The notes under the pieces are model-generated. The model was not told the DNA's origin. It searched no databases and saw only the letters and a program-made list of their open reading frames with translations. A DNA stretch of 64,000 nucleotides from Pseudobdellovibrionaceae bacterium (GTDB taxonomy: Bacteria; Bdellovibrionota; Bdellovibrionia; Bdellovibrionales; Bdellovibrionaceae). Location: NCBI GenBank assembly GCA_013359135.1, contig JABWCN010000019.1:1-64000 (forward strand). Reading direction: 5' to 3'. The position numbers and the translations under genes are program-made. Positions 1 to 9,907 of this stretch are shown here, one piece after another. The first letter of the stretch is position 1; each line of letters opens with the position of its first letter.

Positions 1-168
1 GGCGATGGTCACGCCTTGGGCCAAAATGTACACCAAAAAGAGCGACTTCGCGCCGAGCAATCCTGCAAAGTACTGCCAGCCTGGAATTCGCTCAACCAAT
101 TCACAGATATCATTTGTGATATCTGCATAGGTCTTATTACCTAAAACCAGTTGATTTCGCTTAATCAT
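1..168 (-). CDS. actC: ActC, NrfD-like membrane subunit of alternative complex III (N-terminal part only)
   Basis: The frame opens at an ATG at 168-166 that overlaps the actB stop (ATGA arrangement) and runs off the left edge; 56 residues are visible. They begin MIKRNQLVLGNKTYADIT, pass through an amphipathic stretch (NDICELVERIPGWQ) and enter the first membrane helix (FLVYILAQGVTIA). ActC is the NrfD/PsrC-type quinol-binding integral membrane subunit that follows ActB in complex III operons, and this N-terminus and position fit that role. The overlap implies translational coupling to actB. Only the N-terminus is seen, so the call rests mostly on context. Confidence 0.8.
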   Translation of the reverse strand, partial: MIKRNQLVLGNKTYADITNDICELVERIPGWQYFAGLLGAKSLFLVYILAQGVTIA

Positions 169-3100
169 GAGTTGTGTCCCTCCCCATGAGCAGCTTCGCC
201 GTGGCCATGGCCACCGCCGCCCTTGAGATCTGCCGTATTGCGAACCTTAGCCTGATAGTGAACAGCCGGTTTCGCATTCAATTCCTCTAACAAAGCATAA
301 GTACGTTCATTTTTGAAAAGTTTTGATACCTGAGAATCAGCATCATTCATATCACCAAACACAATGGCATTGGTTGGACATGAGGTCTGACAAGCTGTCT
401 TAATCTCGCCATCCTTAAGAGGACGTTTTTCAAGTTTAGCTTTATTTTTACCTTCCTTAATTCTTTGAACACAGAAAGTACATTTTTCCATCACCCCTCT
501 CATACGCACAGTCACATCAGGATTCAGCGCCATATGCAGAGGTTTTTCAATTTTCTTAGTCCAGTGAAACCAGTTAAATCTTCTTACTTTATAAGGACAG
601 TTATTAGAACAATATCTTGTACCTACGCAGCGGTTATAAACCATCTCATTTAGTCCCTCTGAGGAGTGAACCGTCGCAAGAACAGGGCAAACCGTTTCAC
701 AAGGAGCATTGTCACAGTGTTGACACATAACTGGTTGGAAAACGGTTTCAGCATTTTCAGGAGTTCCTGTAAAATACCTATCAATACGAATCCAATGCAT
801 TTCTCTGCCTTGAATCACATATTTTTTTCCAACAACTGGGATATTGTTCTCTGATTGACAAGCCACCATACAAGCAGAACAACCTGTACAAGAATTTAAA
901 TCAATAGCCATTCCCCATTTGTGTCCATTGTACTGATGACCTGACCAGTAAGACCAAATAGGATGCTTGTGGATTAAATGATCTTTTTTATTTTGATACT
1001 CTTTCAAGGTCGCTTCTATAACAATTTGACGGCCTTCCATAGAGTGGTGAGTTTGTGTCTGAGCTAACTCATATTTTTTTTCAGTCACTGTGACCTTAGC
1101 CACAGAACCAGTACCTAATATACCTTTTTTATCTAGAGCTGCTAGATTATAAGCATTTTTTCCTATTCCATTAGTAACTTGACCACCATGAGTTCGGCCA
1201 TAACCAACGGCCACAGCCATCACGTCATCATGTAAACCTGGCTGAATATGAAGAGGAAGCTCCAATTTCACACTGTTAGTTTCAACTTCGATAATCTGAC
1301 CTTCTTTAGCTTTCAACTTGTTAGCTGTCGCCAAAGAAACCAAAACATAGTTATCCCAAACAATCTTAGTGATCGGGTCTGGTAACTCATGAAGCCAAGC
1401 GATATTTGAACCTGTTCCATCGCCAATTTGGAGCGTGGAATAAAGAACTACCTCGTAACCAGTAGCCTTTGGGAGTGATTTGATGGTCTCAAGAACCTCT
1501 ACATTATAACTTCTTGCCGAGCTTGAATCCTCAAGCTTGCCAACAAAACCTGCCTGCAAAACACCATCCCAAAAAGCATCAAAGGTACCGCCCTTACCCA
1601 ATTTTGGATAAAGTTCTGTTCTCCAGTAATTTCTTAAGTAATCATAGAAAGTTTCAAACTCTTGAATCCTTTTAGGTCCAACCTTAGCCTGAAAAGCCCA
1701 ATTCATTAAAGTTAGCTGTGCCGACTGAGTGTCATACATTGGTCTGATAGTTGGTTGCTGAATAGAGTAAACACCACTTACAGCTTCGACATCTCCCCAG
1801 GTTTCTAGCGCATGATTTTCTGGAAGAACATAATGAGCCTGTTGCCCCATCTCATCCATACGATCGCCAATATAAACAACTAAATTAACATTTTTCAAAG
1901 CTGCCAAAAATTCTGATTTTTCAGTTAACGCATAGGCAGGGTTAGATCTGTGGATCACCAAAGTTTTTACTTTTTTATTCTTCATGTCCTCAATCAATGA
2001 AGCCATTTCAGAATGCGAAGACTGAACAGAAAGAATAGTCGGCTTTGAAAGCACTGTTTTGCCATCATTTTCTAGAATAGAATTTAAAAAATTAACAGCT
2101 AATTGTAAAGCCACTGCTGTTTCAGAATGAGCTTGCATTCCACCAGCTACAACTAAACTCTCTCCTTTATTCTCCCAAAGATCTTTGGCTACTTCTTTAA
2201 GAAGTGCAGGCTCCAACAAAAGCCCTTCAGCTAGATTACCAAAACTTCCAATCCATGATTTTAGCTTCGCATTTCCAGCATAGATTGATTTGTTTTGAAC
2301 AAAAACAAGTTCGTTAATTAAAGCCAAAGCCACTTGAAGTTGCTGAGAAGGCTTAATGCGCACACGAATATCACTATTTGCGCCAGTCAAAGAGTACTGA
2401 GAGTCAAAAGCCACCATTCGCGACATCTTAGCAAAATCTTTTCTTGTTTTAGAGAACTGCTTAGTGAAAACCGTTGGCATCAACCAAGTTCCCAAAAAGT
2501 CAGCATCAATAGAAACAATCATTTTCGCTTTATCAAAACGGTAAAAAGGAACAACTGGATTCTTATAAGAAAGCTCTTGTCCTTTTTTTATATCTTCATA
2601 AGAGAATGGCTCCCAAGAAACATGTTTAGCTTTAAATCCTTCACAAAAATCACTCACTAAGGCTTTGGTCGCAGGAGAAGAGTAATTCCCTGTCAACAAA
2701 ACGACATCACCCTTTTTTAATTCTTCAACAATGGCCTTATCAGCCTCTTCCCATTTCACACCAATGGTATCTTTATTCGTACGTTTTTCATTGAAAAGAT
2801 TTTTCTTAGGAGAAGTTAACCGGTCTGGATCATAAAGCGATAGAATAGAAGCTTGAGCCCTTACCGAAGTTCCCCCTTCACTTAAGGGATGAGATTCAAG
2901 TCCTTCTATTTTGATTGGACGTCCCTCTCTAGTTTTAACTAAAACTCCAATAGCCTCTTGTCCATCAAAATAAGTAGAAGTATAAAAATTAGGAATCCCT
3001 AAAGTCACCTCTTCTGGTTGCTTACTGTAGGGGACAATTTTTTGAACAGGTCTTCTTACGCAACTAGCAGTGCTCAATGCAAGGGAAGCACCCATGAGTT

Positions 3101-3293
3101 TTAAAAACTCTCTTCTAGCCCAAGGCTCTTGTTTTTCACCCTCTCTTATGGGCGAAGACATAAATTCAGTTTCAGCCAACTTCTTCATCTCTGGGTCTTG
3201 ATTATAGTTTTCAAGACTTAACCAGTAAGTGTTGTCGTGCTCAATAACAGGTCTATTTGTTTTTTTGATTTCATCGTTATGAATTTCAGACAT
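165..3293 (-). CDS. actB: ActB, molybdopterin-like/iron-sulfur subunit of alternative complex III
   Basis: A 1042-residue protein with the ActB layout: a twin-arginine-like signal (RREFLK at 60-65, followed by a hydrophobic stretch ending in ASC with Cys78), a large domain related to molybdopterin oxidoreductases (about 90-740), and a C-terminal ferredoxin-type domain. The last has four cysteine clusters from about residue 798 on (CTGCSACMVAC, CQHCDNAPCETVCP, CVGTRYCSNNCP and CTFC with a later CQTSCP), as expected for several FeS clusters. The C-terminus is rich in Gly and His. ActB is known to carry electrons from quinol towards the ActA hemes; in characterised complexes the molybdopterin domain lacks cofactor. 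It follows actA by 27 bp and overlaps actC. A good ribosome site (AGGAAAGAAG) precedes the ATG. Confidence 0.93.
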   Translation of the reverse strand: MSEIHNDEIKKTNRPVIEHDNTYWLSLENYNQDPEMKKLAETEFMSSPIREGEKQEPWARREFLKLMGASLALSTASCVRRPVQKIVPYSKQPEEVTLGIPNFYTSTYFDGQEAIGVLVKTREGRPIKIEGLESHPLSEGGTSVRAQASILSLYDPDRLTSPKKNLFNEKRTNKDTIGVKWEEADKAIVEELKKGDVVLLTGNYSSPATKALVSDFCEGFKAKHVSWEPFSYEDIKKGQELSYKNPVVPFYRFDKAKMIVSIDADFLGTWLMPTVFTKQFSKTRKDFAKMSRMVAFDSQYSLTGANSDIRVRIKPSQQLQVALALINELVFVQNKSIYAGNAKLKSWIGSFGNLAEGLLLEPALLKEVAKDLWENKGESLVVAGGMQAHSETAVALQLAVNFLNSILENDGKTVLSKPTILSVQSSHSEMASLIEDMKNKKVKTLVIHRSNPAYALTEKSEFLAALKNVNLVVYIGDRMDEMGQQAHYVLPENHALETWGDVEAVSGVYSIQQPTIRPMYDTQSAQLTLMNWAFQAKVGPKRIQEFETFYDYLRNYWRTELYPKLGKGGTFDAFWDGVLQAGFVGKLEDSSSARSYNVEVLETIKSLPKATGYEVVLYSTLQIGDGTGSNIAWLHELPDPITKIVWDNYVLVSLATANKLKAKEGQIIEVETNSVKLELPLHIQPGLHDDVMAVAVGYGRTHGGQVTNGIGKNAYNLAALDKKGILGTGSVAKVTVTEKKYELAQTQTHHSMEGRQIVIEATLKEYQNKKDHLIHKHPIWSYWSGHQYNGHKWGMAIDLNSCTGCSACMVACQSENNIPVVGKKYVIQGREMHWIRIDRYFTGTPENAETVFQPVMCQHCDNAPCETVCPVLATVHSSEGLNEMVYNRCVGTRYCSNNCPYKVRRFNWFHWTKKIEKPLHMALNPDVTVRMRGVMEKCTFCVQRIKEGKNKAKLEKRPLKDGEIKTACQTSCPTNAIVFGDMNDADSQVSKLFKNERTYALLEELNAKPAVHYQAKVRNTADLKGGGGHGHGEAAHGEGHNS

Positions 3294-3320
3294 GATCTTC
3301 TTTCCTTAACTTTCTTAATT

Positions 3321-3884
3321 TTAGTGATGGCAAGTTGTACAGTTTAGAGGCGCTTTATTTTCGGGTTGTCGGTGACAGTTTATACACCAACCCATCGACA
3401 AATCTGAGTATTGATAAACCTTAGCCATAGTCTCAATAGGCCCGTGACAAGTTTGACAATTGACACCTTTATTCAAATGAGCCGAGTGATTAAACATAAC
3501 ATGATCGGGCAACATATGAACTCGAGTCCATTCCATCGATTTGCCATTATCATAAGCTTCACGCATTTTTTGGATATAAGGCGAATCTGTTCTGACTTGA
3601 AGATGACAGTTCATACATGTTTGCAAACTTGGGATATTTGCATGTTTTGATCTTTCCACCTGATTATGACAATATTGACATTGCATGCCATGCTTTCCTA
3701 CGTGCATTTCATGAGAAAAAGGCACCGGCTGTTCTGGGGAATAGCCCTTGTTGTAGCCAAATCCAGGTTGAAATTTACAACCCATTAGTGAAAAAGTCGC
3801 CGTTAAGGAGGTCGCAATGACCAACACCAAAGGCCCAATAAGTCCCTTGATAGCTCTATGAATTACAGATTTTTTTGATAACAT
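3321..3884 (-). CDS. actA: ActA, pentaheme c-type cytochrome of alternative complex III
   Basis: A 187-residue protein with an N-terminal membrane/signal segment (about 14-35, ending LMGC, so a lipoprotein or anchored form is possible) and five CxxCH heme-binding motifs at about 69-73, 90-94, 143-147, 167-171 and 182-186. Extra histidines such as FSHEMH and FNHSAH are candidate distal ligands. This matches the pentaheme ActA subunit, which hands electrons from ActB to a cytochrome c or directly to the terminal oxidase on the periplasmic side. It is first in the visible actABC operon. Heme attachment would depend on the ResB/CcsA pair encoded at 15604-18670. Confidence 0.92.
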   Translation of the reverse strand: MLSKKSVIHRAIKGLIGPLVLVIATSLTATFSLMGCKFQPGFGYNKGYSPEQPVPFSHEMHVGKHGMQCQYCHNQVERSKHANIPSLQTCMNCHLQVRTDSPYIQKMREAYDNGKSMEWTRVHMLPDHVMFNHSAHLNKGVNCQTCHGPIETMAKVYQYSDLSMGWCINCHRQPENKAPLNCTTCHH

Positions 3885-4420
3885 GAAAAACCCTATAACT
3901 TTGTTAAATCGTTTATGTAAAATTAAGCTTGGAATTATTTTTTAAACTCAAAGATTAATCAAAATATTTTGTTATGATTAATTTAAAATCCGAAAATAAA
4001 AAATTTGCAACATTCTTTTTGAAAACTTATTGAAAATTTATTTTTTCACCATCCTATGCTTGCTTTATAAGCAAAGAATTTTTCTCATATCAATGCCCAT
4101 CTAGAGATTATTAAATGAATACAAAATTTAGCCTATGAACTTTTAGTTTTTTAACCATTTTTTTATATAACAGTCTGAAACTAAAACCCACCAGCAGTGT
4201 TAAAAAAAAATAATAAAATCTTAAGTCATTACTTTCAAAAAACTCTACAAAGAATCCAATTCCAAAACTTCTTTCTGTAAACAGTTAAAGATAGTACTAA
4301 AATTTGACACCTGTCTAAAGTTAATTGTCCCCATCGTTTCAAATCAAAAATACAGCTAAAACAGATCTCATTTAATTGGTATTCGTCTTGATAATACTTA
4401 GAACTTGAAAGAGGTAACCA
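3885..4420. other. Intergenic region between divergent actABC and an exported-protein gene
   Basis: About 536 very AT-rich bases separating divergently transcribed units, so promoters for both are expected here. I could not fix a convincing -35/-10 pair for either. A 12-bp palindrome CAAAATATTTTG at 3960-3971 is flanked on both sides by GATTAAT-type sequence (direct copies near 3953 and 3976), which could be an operator. No open frame in this stretch looks like a gene. Confidence 0.5.
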
Positions 4421-6226
4421 ATGAACAAAAAAGTCTTTTTTTTAAGCAAAGCAGCCCTAACAACTTCACTGATCTATTCTTTTTCTATTCTTGCAGCTCC
4501 TACCACCTTAGACATTTTAGTAGGAATATCACAATCTGGAAACTCAAGGCCACTGGAAAAGTTTCTCGCTCAGCCTGAACAAGGGCCAAAGGAAGTTAGA
4601 ATGAGGCCTCTAAGTGGTGTTGAAGCCCAAGCTGCTTTATATGGTGCCTATCGCGATAGCATGAGCCAAAGAAATAGACCTATTTATGAGAATCAAATTC
4701 AAGCCACAAACACATCTGCGGCAGAAAAAAGGTTAGCTGAATTGAAAGAAATCTATAAATTTAAAACCAACTTCATTACCACTAACGCCGATGGCAGTCC
4801 TAGCGATGATTCCTACAAACATGGTGAACCTGAAATCAGAGAGGAAACAGTTCAAGTCTTCCAAAAGTACCAACTACGCGATCCAAAAAATACCTTAAAT
4901 GCTGGAGAACCTGTTTTCTTGGTTTACGGTGTTGCCGCCCCTGAATACAGAATCGAAGAGCGTCCCACTGAATATGGAACAGAATATGTTGAAACTCACA
5001 ACAGATTCAATCCCAAATGGTATCTTCAAATTGGTGGTGATGCAAGTACCGGAAGTACTTTCGTTGAACTTGAATCAGAATTTAAAGGTGGACGTACAAC
5101 TCTTAACGGCTTCTTTGAGGGCCCAATGATTACTGAAGTTTCAACCCCCTCTTTCCCTACTGGAAAAATGCCGCTATTCTCTTACGACGCTACAAAGTCG
5201 GTCAATCTAGGTAATTTGGTCTTTGATCGCTTACATCAAAATAAGTATAACTATAACGTAGCGGCAGCATCAGCTTATTCTGCAGACGAAAGATTACCAC
5301 ATTCGGCTCTAGGTCACTTTGAAACTGGACCGATAATAACTGTCAGGGCCCAAGCTCAAATGCAACAAATTGATCCTGCCCAAGCGACTAGTTACAAATA
5401 TGCTTTTTATAAGGTAGACTCTAAAGACCCGCAATATGAAAAGATCGCTATTGTTTCTGCAGTTCCAGATCACTCAACAAATTATGACTACATGAACGAA
5501 ACACCAAAACTCTTTATCGTTGATTTAGCTTCTGGCCAGACACATGAGATAGAAATTATTGACAAAGGCAGAGGCCTGTTTGGAACTAGCTTCTTTGACC
5601 TTCAAGGACTCAACACTATGGGATCCACAGTTCCCTACATTGATCCAATTAAGAATAAAAACTTAGGTAGTCTTATCCTAGGGCAAGGCGACCTCAAGGT
5701 TACAATTCCTTTTGGAAAGCACATCGATTTTTTTGGACGGTCTTTTGCTGAAGTCACTAACTTCAGAGCTGTCTCTCAGGCTGAACTCATGGATTTAAAA
5801 CTAGCAGTCCCTAGAGTGATGGGACCTATGTTCCCAGGAGTCAAAAACTTAATCTCTCCTTATTCTTACTTCAGGGAAAGACTTGCTGGTATTTTACCTG
5901 AAATTAGGGGTCTAACTCTAGGAGGAGTTGCTAGAAAAGGTGAAGCTATCTCTCCTGAAAAAGCTAACGAACTTTCAGCTCTTGGAATTAAAGTGTTTAA
6001 TGCACCACCATCAGATGTTTTTGCAAGAGGTAATGGGCAAAACCCTATGGATTTATTTAATAAGGTCCACGCCGCAAAATCTGCGCCCAGCAATGATGGA
6101 GGTAGTAACCAACTTATTATAGCAGGTGGTCCTATTGTTGTTGATCCCTCTGCAAATGAAACTAGTACTAAAGTTGTTATTAGCAAAAAAGCTATGTGCC
6201 TTGGAAAGTATACATTAGGAAAATAA
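4421..6226 (+). CDS. Exported protein of unknown function (601 aa)
   Basis: I do not recognise the family. The first ~25 residues form a signal peptide (MNKKVFF, a hydrophobic core, cleavage near ILAAP). The mature part is mixed polar sequence without membrane helices, so a periplasmic or surface location is likely. It contains a single Cys, near the C-terminus. The ATG follows GAAAGAGGTAACC, a fair ribosome site. The stop lies 4 bp before the next gene on the same strand, so the two probably form one transcript; the partner is also exported and uncharacterised. Confidence 0.8.
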   Translation: MNKKVFFLSKAALTTSLIYSFSILAAPTTLDILVGISQSGNSRPLEKFLAQPEQGPKEVRMRPLSGVEAQAALYGAYRDSMSQRNRPIYENQIQATNTSAAEKRLAELKEIYKFKTNFITTNADGSPSDDSYKHGEPEIREETVQVFQKYQLRDPKNTLNAGEPVFLVYGVAAPEYRIEERPTEYGTEYVETHNRFNPKWYLQIGGDASTGSTFVELESEFKGGRTTLNGFFEGPMITEVSTPSFPTGKMPLFSYDATKSVNLGNLVFDRLHQNKYNYNVAAASAYSADERLPHSALGHFETGPIITVRAQAQMQQIDPAQATSYKYAFYKVDSKDPQYEKIAIVSAVPDHSTNYDYMNETPKLFIVDLASGQTHEIEIIDKGRGLFGTSFFDLQGLNTMGSTVPYIDPIKNKNLGSLILGQGDLKVTIPFGKHIDFFGRSFAEVTNFRAVSQAELMDLKLAVPRVMGPMFPGVKNLISPYSYFRERLAGILPEIRGLTLGGVARKGEAISPEKANELSALGIKVFNAPPSDVFARGNGQNPMDLFNKVHAAKSAPSNDGGSNQLIIAGGPIVVDPSANETSTKVVISKKAMCLGKYTLGK

Positions 6227-6230
6227 ATTT

Positions 6231-7760
6231 ATGAAAAATTTTGAGAATAAGTTTTTAATTTACCCTAAAAAACTTCGCACAAACCTAGTTATAATAGCAC
6301 TAGGTTTGTGCTCTGTAACTTACTCTCAAAATCATACAGCTTGCCTGAGCCTCTATGATGTTTCTAAATTATCTGCTCAGGAGCGTCGTTCTATGGAACA
6401 TATCCCCCTGACTAATGATTATTTTAATCGTCAAAAAAGTGGAGGATTGTTTCAAGCTATTAATCCACAATATCCATTACGTGCTGAAGATATTAATGCT
6501 ATTAATAAATTGCATAACGGTCCAGTTTTATTCCTATCTACCAGAGATATACCAGGAAAAAACTTTACAGGTAAAGAAACCATCATGACTCTTTCAACTA
6601 GAAGCAAACTACCTCTAGATCCTCTTCGCTTATCTGCAGAAAGTGATCAGCTATCTACAAAGACTCGCTCACCTGAGCTGATTGAGTTAGAAAAATTAAA
6701 ATTAAAAATTGAAGAACTCACTCGCACTCAACCAGAGACTTGGAAGCCTAAATTACTTGATTTTTATATTGCTATGACCATTCAAGTTAGAGAGCTTAAC
6801 TCCCTTCTCTATATCGGAAAAGTTCTTGGAGAAACTACAGATCATAAAGAATATATTGAAAACTACAGGAAAAGAATCGCTGAGCTTGAAGGTCCAAATA
6901 TACCTATCGATAACGGCTTAGGCACTTTATTTTCAAGACAAGACTCTAGAGATATAACTTTATCAACACATGGAGCAAACAAACATTTTAAATTAACTAC
7001 CCCAGAAGGAAATGATCTCTATGGAAGAATCCTAGGGATTAATAATTTTATAAGCTTACCCCGCATTCCTGCATTTAACTACACTCAAGTTATTGCCGAG
7101 TTCATAGATCCGAAAACAAAAAGAACTATAGTAAGACTACTATCTGAGGTGGACTTTTTAAGACTCACGCAAAGTTCTGAAATATCACGAATAGCAGATA
7201 GGCTTTTCGAAACAAAATCAATAAGAAATAAAAATACAAACTTATTATTAACTAGGTACTTTCCTCCACGCTTTCCCAAAGACTACGCACGTAAGCAACT
7301 CCGTGAGATTCCTGCCAAAGGAGATCCAAATTGGAGCCAAACGGATGTATTCACTATTGGTGGTGAATACAACGATCAACTTCAAAGAGATACGTTCAAA
7401 TCAGAAAATAAAACAATAGCTCAAATCCTTAAGAGCGATGCCGAAAATGCTTTTTATTGGGCTGTTGATGTTGATGGACGTTTTTTATTTAGTTCAGGAT
7501 TCAAGAAGCACAATATTCCTGAGGACACTCGTTTGAACCTTCTCGGAAACAACAGACCTTTACGACTAGGTGGCCTCTTAACTTATGAAAATGGCAAGCT
7601 CACTGTAACCATAGACTCTAAAATTTATAGCTTCGTTTCTAACGATGCCTGGAGATATAAAGAAGCTCAGGAAGGAATCAAAGCAACAATCACTTCTTTA
7701 TTTCAAGAAAACTTACAAGGTATAACTGTTGATGAAGTTCATCTAGAAACTTCTCACTAG
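6231..7760 (+). CDS. Exported protein of unknown function (509 aa)
   Basis: No family recognised. There is a basic N-terminus and hydrophobic segment (about 18-32, LVIIALGLCSVTYS), then a mature chain starting near HTACLSLYDVSKLS. The middle is predicted helical (EKLKLKIEELTR). The opening of the mature chain and the overall length resemble the product encoded at 25322-26881 (SLCITFYDPNKLS), so the two may be distant paralogs; this is a weak, by-eye similarity. It starts 4 bp after the upstream gene, which points to translational coupling. Confidence 0.78.
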   Translation: MKNFENKFLIYPKKLRTNLVIIALGLCSVTYSQNHTACLSLYDVSKLSAQERRSMEHIPLTNDYFNRQKSGGLFQAINPQYPLRAEDINAINKLHNGPVLFLSTRDIPGKNFTGKETIMTLSTRSKLPLDPLRLSAESDQLSTKTRSPELIELEKLKLKIEELTRTQPETWKPKLLDFYIAMTIQVRELNSLLYIGKVLGETTDHKEYIENYRKRIAELEGPNIPIDNGLGTLFSRQDSRDITLSTHGANKHFKLTTPEGNDLYGRILGINNFISLPRIPAFNYTQVIAEFIDPKTKRTIVRLLSEVDFLRLTQSSEISRIADRLFETKSIRNKNTNLLLTRYFPPRFPKDYARKQLREIPAKGDPNWSQTDVFTIGGEYNDQLQRDTFKSENKTIAQILKSDAENAFYWAVDVDGRFLFSSGFKKHNIPEDTRLNLLGNNRPLRLGGLLTYENGKLTVTIDSKIYSFVSNDAWRYKEAQEGIKATITSLFQENLQGITVDEVHLETSH

Positions 7761-7766
7761 TTTTAC

Positions 7767-7787
7767 ACCAAAATCTAATATTTTGGT
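7767..7787. terminator. Hairpin at the junction of two convergent genes
   Basis: An 8-bp perfect inverted repeat (ACCAAAAT, 5-base loop, ATTTTGGT) lies just after the plus-strand stop at 7760 and overlaps the last codons of the minus-strand gene. There is no clear U-tract on either side, so it is at best a weak bidirectional terminator. Confidence 0.3.
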
Positions 7788-9760
7788 AAAATGGGTTTGT
7801 AGTTTTGATCATCACCAACAAAAAGCCTTAAATCATAAGACCTATTGTTAAGGACCCCAAAAATGTATAAGAACTGACGAAGATCTTCATTGCTCTTAGA
7901 ATTCCCGTATTGAAAGTTAATACTTTTAACATTTTTTGCTCTAAAGTTTAAAGAGTAGTAAACTGCATCTTCACGTTGTCTTTGTGGAATTAAAGAAAAT
8001 AAAAAGCCAGCACCCTTTTGTTTAAAAAGTTCATTCTCACTTAAAAATAAAAATGAATTTCTTTTCTGATCAGCTCGCAAATTGGGGCTAAACACATCAC
8101 TTAACTTCACAGCAACAACATGAATATCCTCTTCATAACAATCGATGTAATTTGCTTTACCCTGACAAGAATCTCCCTCGATTTGTGTTTTACTTTTCTC
8201 AGAACGAACCGTTGGAGGACCAGAGCGTAGAATATAATTTTTAAAGGCCTCTTTTAAAAACTCATGATTTCTTCCACCAATCATATTATTTAGCAACTCT
8301 GTTTTAAAAAACATTTCCTGTGAGAAAAATCCATTTACCAAATCACCTTTGGAAAAAGACCAATCCTGCCAAGAAATTTTCTTATATACCTCGGGAGGCA
8401 AATCTTTTTTTACCTCTTCTTGTACATTATTAAAATCCCCTTCAGAGACACTGCGTATCACCCTTTGCTTTACTAAATTGAAAGAAGCAAATTGATCCGG
8501 TTCAAATTTTTCATTAGTTTCAAACAATACACTTGTTTGTTCCGAATTATCATCTCCATAAAAATCCCAAAGAAATCTAAGATTCGTAAACGGATTTTTA
8601 ATATCAAACAAAAAATACCTTTGTCTATTATCTCTGTCTGTCAAAATGTTTCTACTACTTGAAAGATTTGTTCCCGTGTTATAGTGAATCAATCTCAAGT
8701 CTAACCGAAAGTTTCGATGTTGTGTATCTGAATAAGATCTACCTTGAAAAAGTCGATCCACTCTTCTTTGCTCCACGGGTTTATCTTTGTCTTCTCGTGC
8801 TAGTTTTTCCACTTCTGTCAAATCTGAAAAAACCATCCCCTGCAAATCTTTAATATTGTTAATCGGATTCAAAATCTCTAATTGTTTCAAACGCATTTTT
8901 GCTGACATGAAATGATCATAGGCCTGAAGGGCATCCAACTGATTCAAATCAAAGACATAATCTATCATAACCAAATCAGAACTTTTTTTATTCCAATCCA
9001 GCGTCAGTGGTTTAAAATTTAATAGTCTTTTTACTTTACCTTTAACATAACGTTCAATGCTAGTTAAACCTAGAGCCTCATATCCTGAATACTCATCACT
9101 ATTAACACCCACTCCGAAACCATTCTGTTTCAGAGCTAAAATTTTAATACGCACACGATTATCAATCAGTTTATAAAAATGGATATTGAATTGTCCGGTC
9201 AGAACTATGTAAGCAGCCCCTTTAACATCTACAAAGCCAGCGGAATAATTAAAGGCCTCTGCGGAAAGAAGTAGATTTAGTTTACCCGTCAAACCAACAA
9301 AATCCCCAGGCTTTAAATTTTGAATGACGTTTTGACTATTAATAGGCAAATGCTTTAAATTATATGGTGGATTTTTAACAACGTTTAATGCTTCCCCTTG
9401 AGTTCTAAACTGACGAGCAAATAAAACCTCAGAACCAGCTCCAATATGAAATCCGATGGGACTTGGCCATCCTGAAAACCAATCCCCAGGATCCAGTGAA
9501 GTATCTAATGAATAACGATCAATACGAGTATAATAGCCATCTAGATAGGATGGCTCCGCTGATAAGGCATACTTAAGTGATAAATTAATACCTTCAATTT
9601 GATCTAACGAAAAAAGATCCAAATTTCCTTGGATCTTTTGCTTTGATAACTCCTTGAGTATTTTTTGAAAACTTAAATCAAGTTCAAATAAACCAGAATT
9701 TTCAGCCGCAGCATGAAATCCGAAGCAGCACACATAAATTAAAAAAAATAATTTTTTCAT
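7775..9760 (-). CDS. Exported protein of unknown function (661 aa)
   Basis: Not recognised. The protein has a clear signal peptide (MKKLFFLIYVCCFGFHAAA) and a long mature part rich in aromatic/polar alternation, with basic and acidic patches but no membrane helix. Segments such as FNIHFYKLIDNRVRIKILALKQNGFGVGV read like beta-strand repeats, so an outer-membrane-associated or periplasmic beta-rich fold is possible; that is inference. It converges on the two exported proteins at 4421-7760 and sits upstream (same strand) of nothing related. Ribosome site is weak. Confidence 0.78.
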   Translation of the reverse strand: MKKLFFLIYVCCFGFHAAAENSGLFELDLSFQKILKELSKQKIQGNLDLFSLDQIEGINLSLKYALSAEPSYLDGYYTRIDRYSLDTSLDPGDWFSGWPSPIGFHIGAGSEVLFARQFRTQGEALNVVKNPPYNLKHLPINSQNVIQNLKPGDFVGLTGKLNLLLSAEAFNYSAGFVDVKGAAYIVLTGQFNIHFYKLIDNRVRIKILALKQNGFGVGVNSDEYSGYEALGLTSIERYVKGKVKRLLNFKPLTLDWNKKSSDLVMIDYVFDLNQLDALQAYDHFMSAKMRLKQLEILNPINNIKDLQGMVFSDLTEVEKLAREDKDKPVEQRRVDRLFQGRSYSDTQHRNFRLDLRLIHYNTGTNLSSSRNILTDRDNRQRYFLFDIKNPFTNLRFLWDFYGDDNSEQTSVLFETNEKFEPDQFASFNLVKQRVIRSVSEGDFNNVQEEVKKDLPPEVYKKISWQDWSFSKGDLVNGFFSQEMFFKTELLNNMIGGRNHEFLKEAFKNYILRSGPPTVRSEKSKTQIEGDSCQGKANYIDCYEEDIHVVAVKLSDVFSPNLRADQKRNSFLFLSENELFKQKGAGFLFSLIPQRQREDAVYYSLNFRAKNVKSINFQYGNSKSNEDLRQFLYIFGVLNNRSYDLRLFVGDDQNYKPILPKY

Positions 9761-9907
9761 ATATGAGTTTCTACTCTAGAACTGAATTTTATCCAAGTTT
9801 GTTTTTTTGCATGCTCATTTTAGAAGCGCAATGTTATCTATCCATTGAACTTTTTGAGTGTGGAATTCCAGACCAAGAGCAAATACCACACCCAAAAATG
9901 TTAAAAT

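Noticed and set aside
2334-2660. 108-codon plus-strand frame inside actB
   Set aside because: Fully antisense to the well-supported actB gene; a shadow frame.
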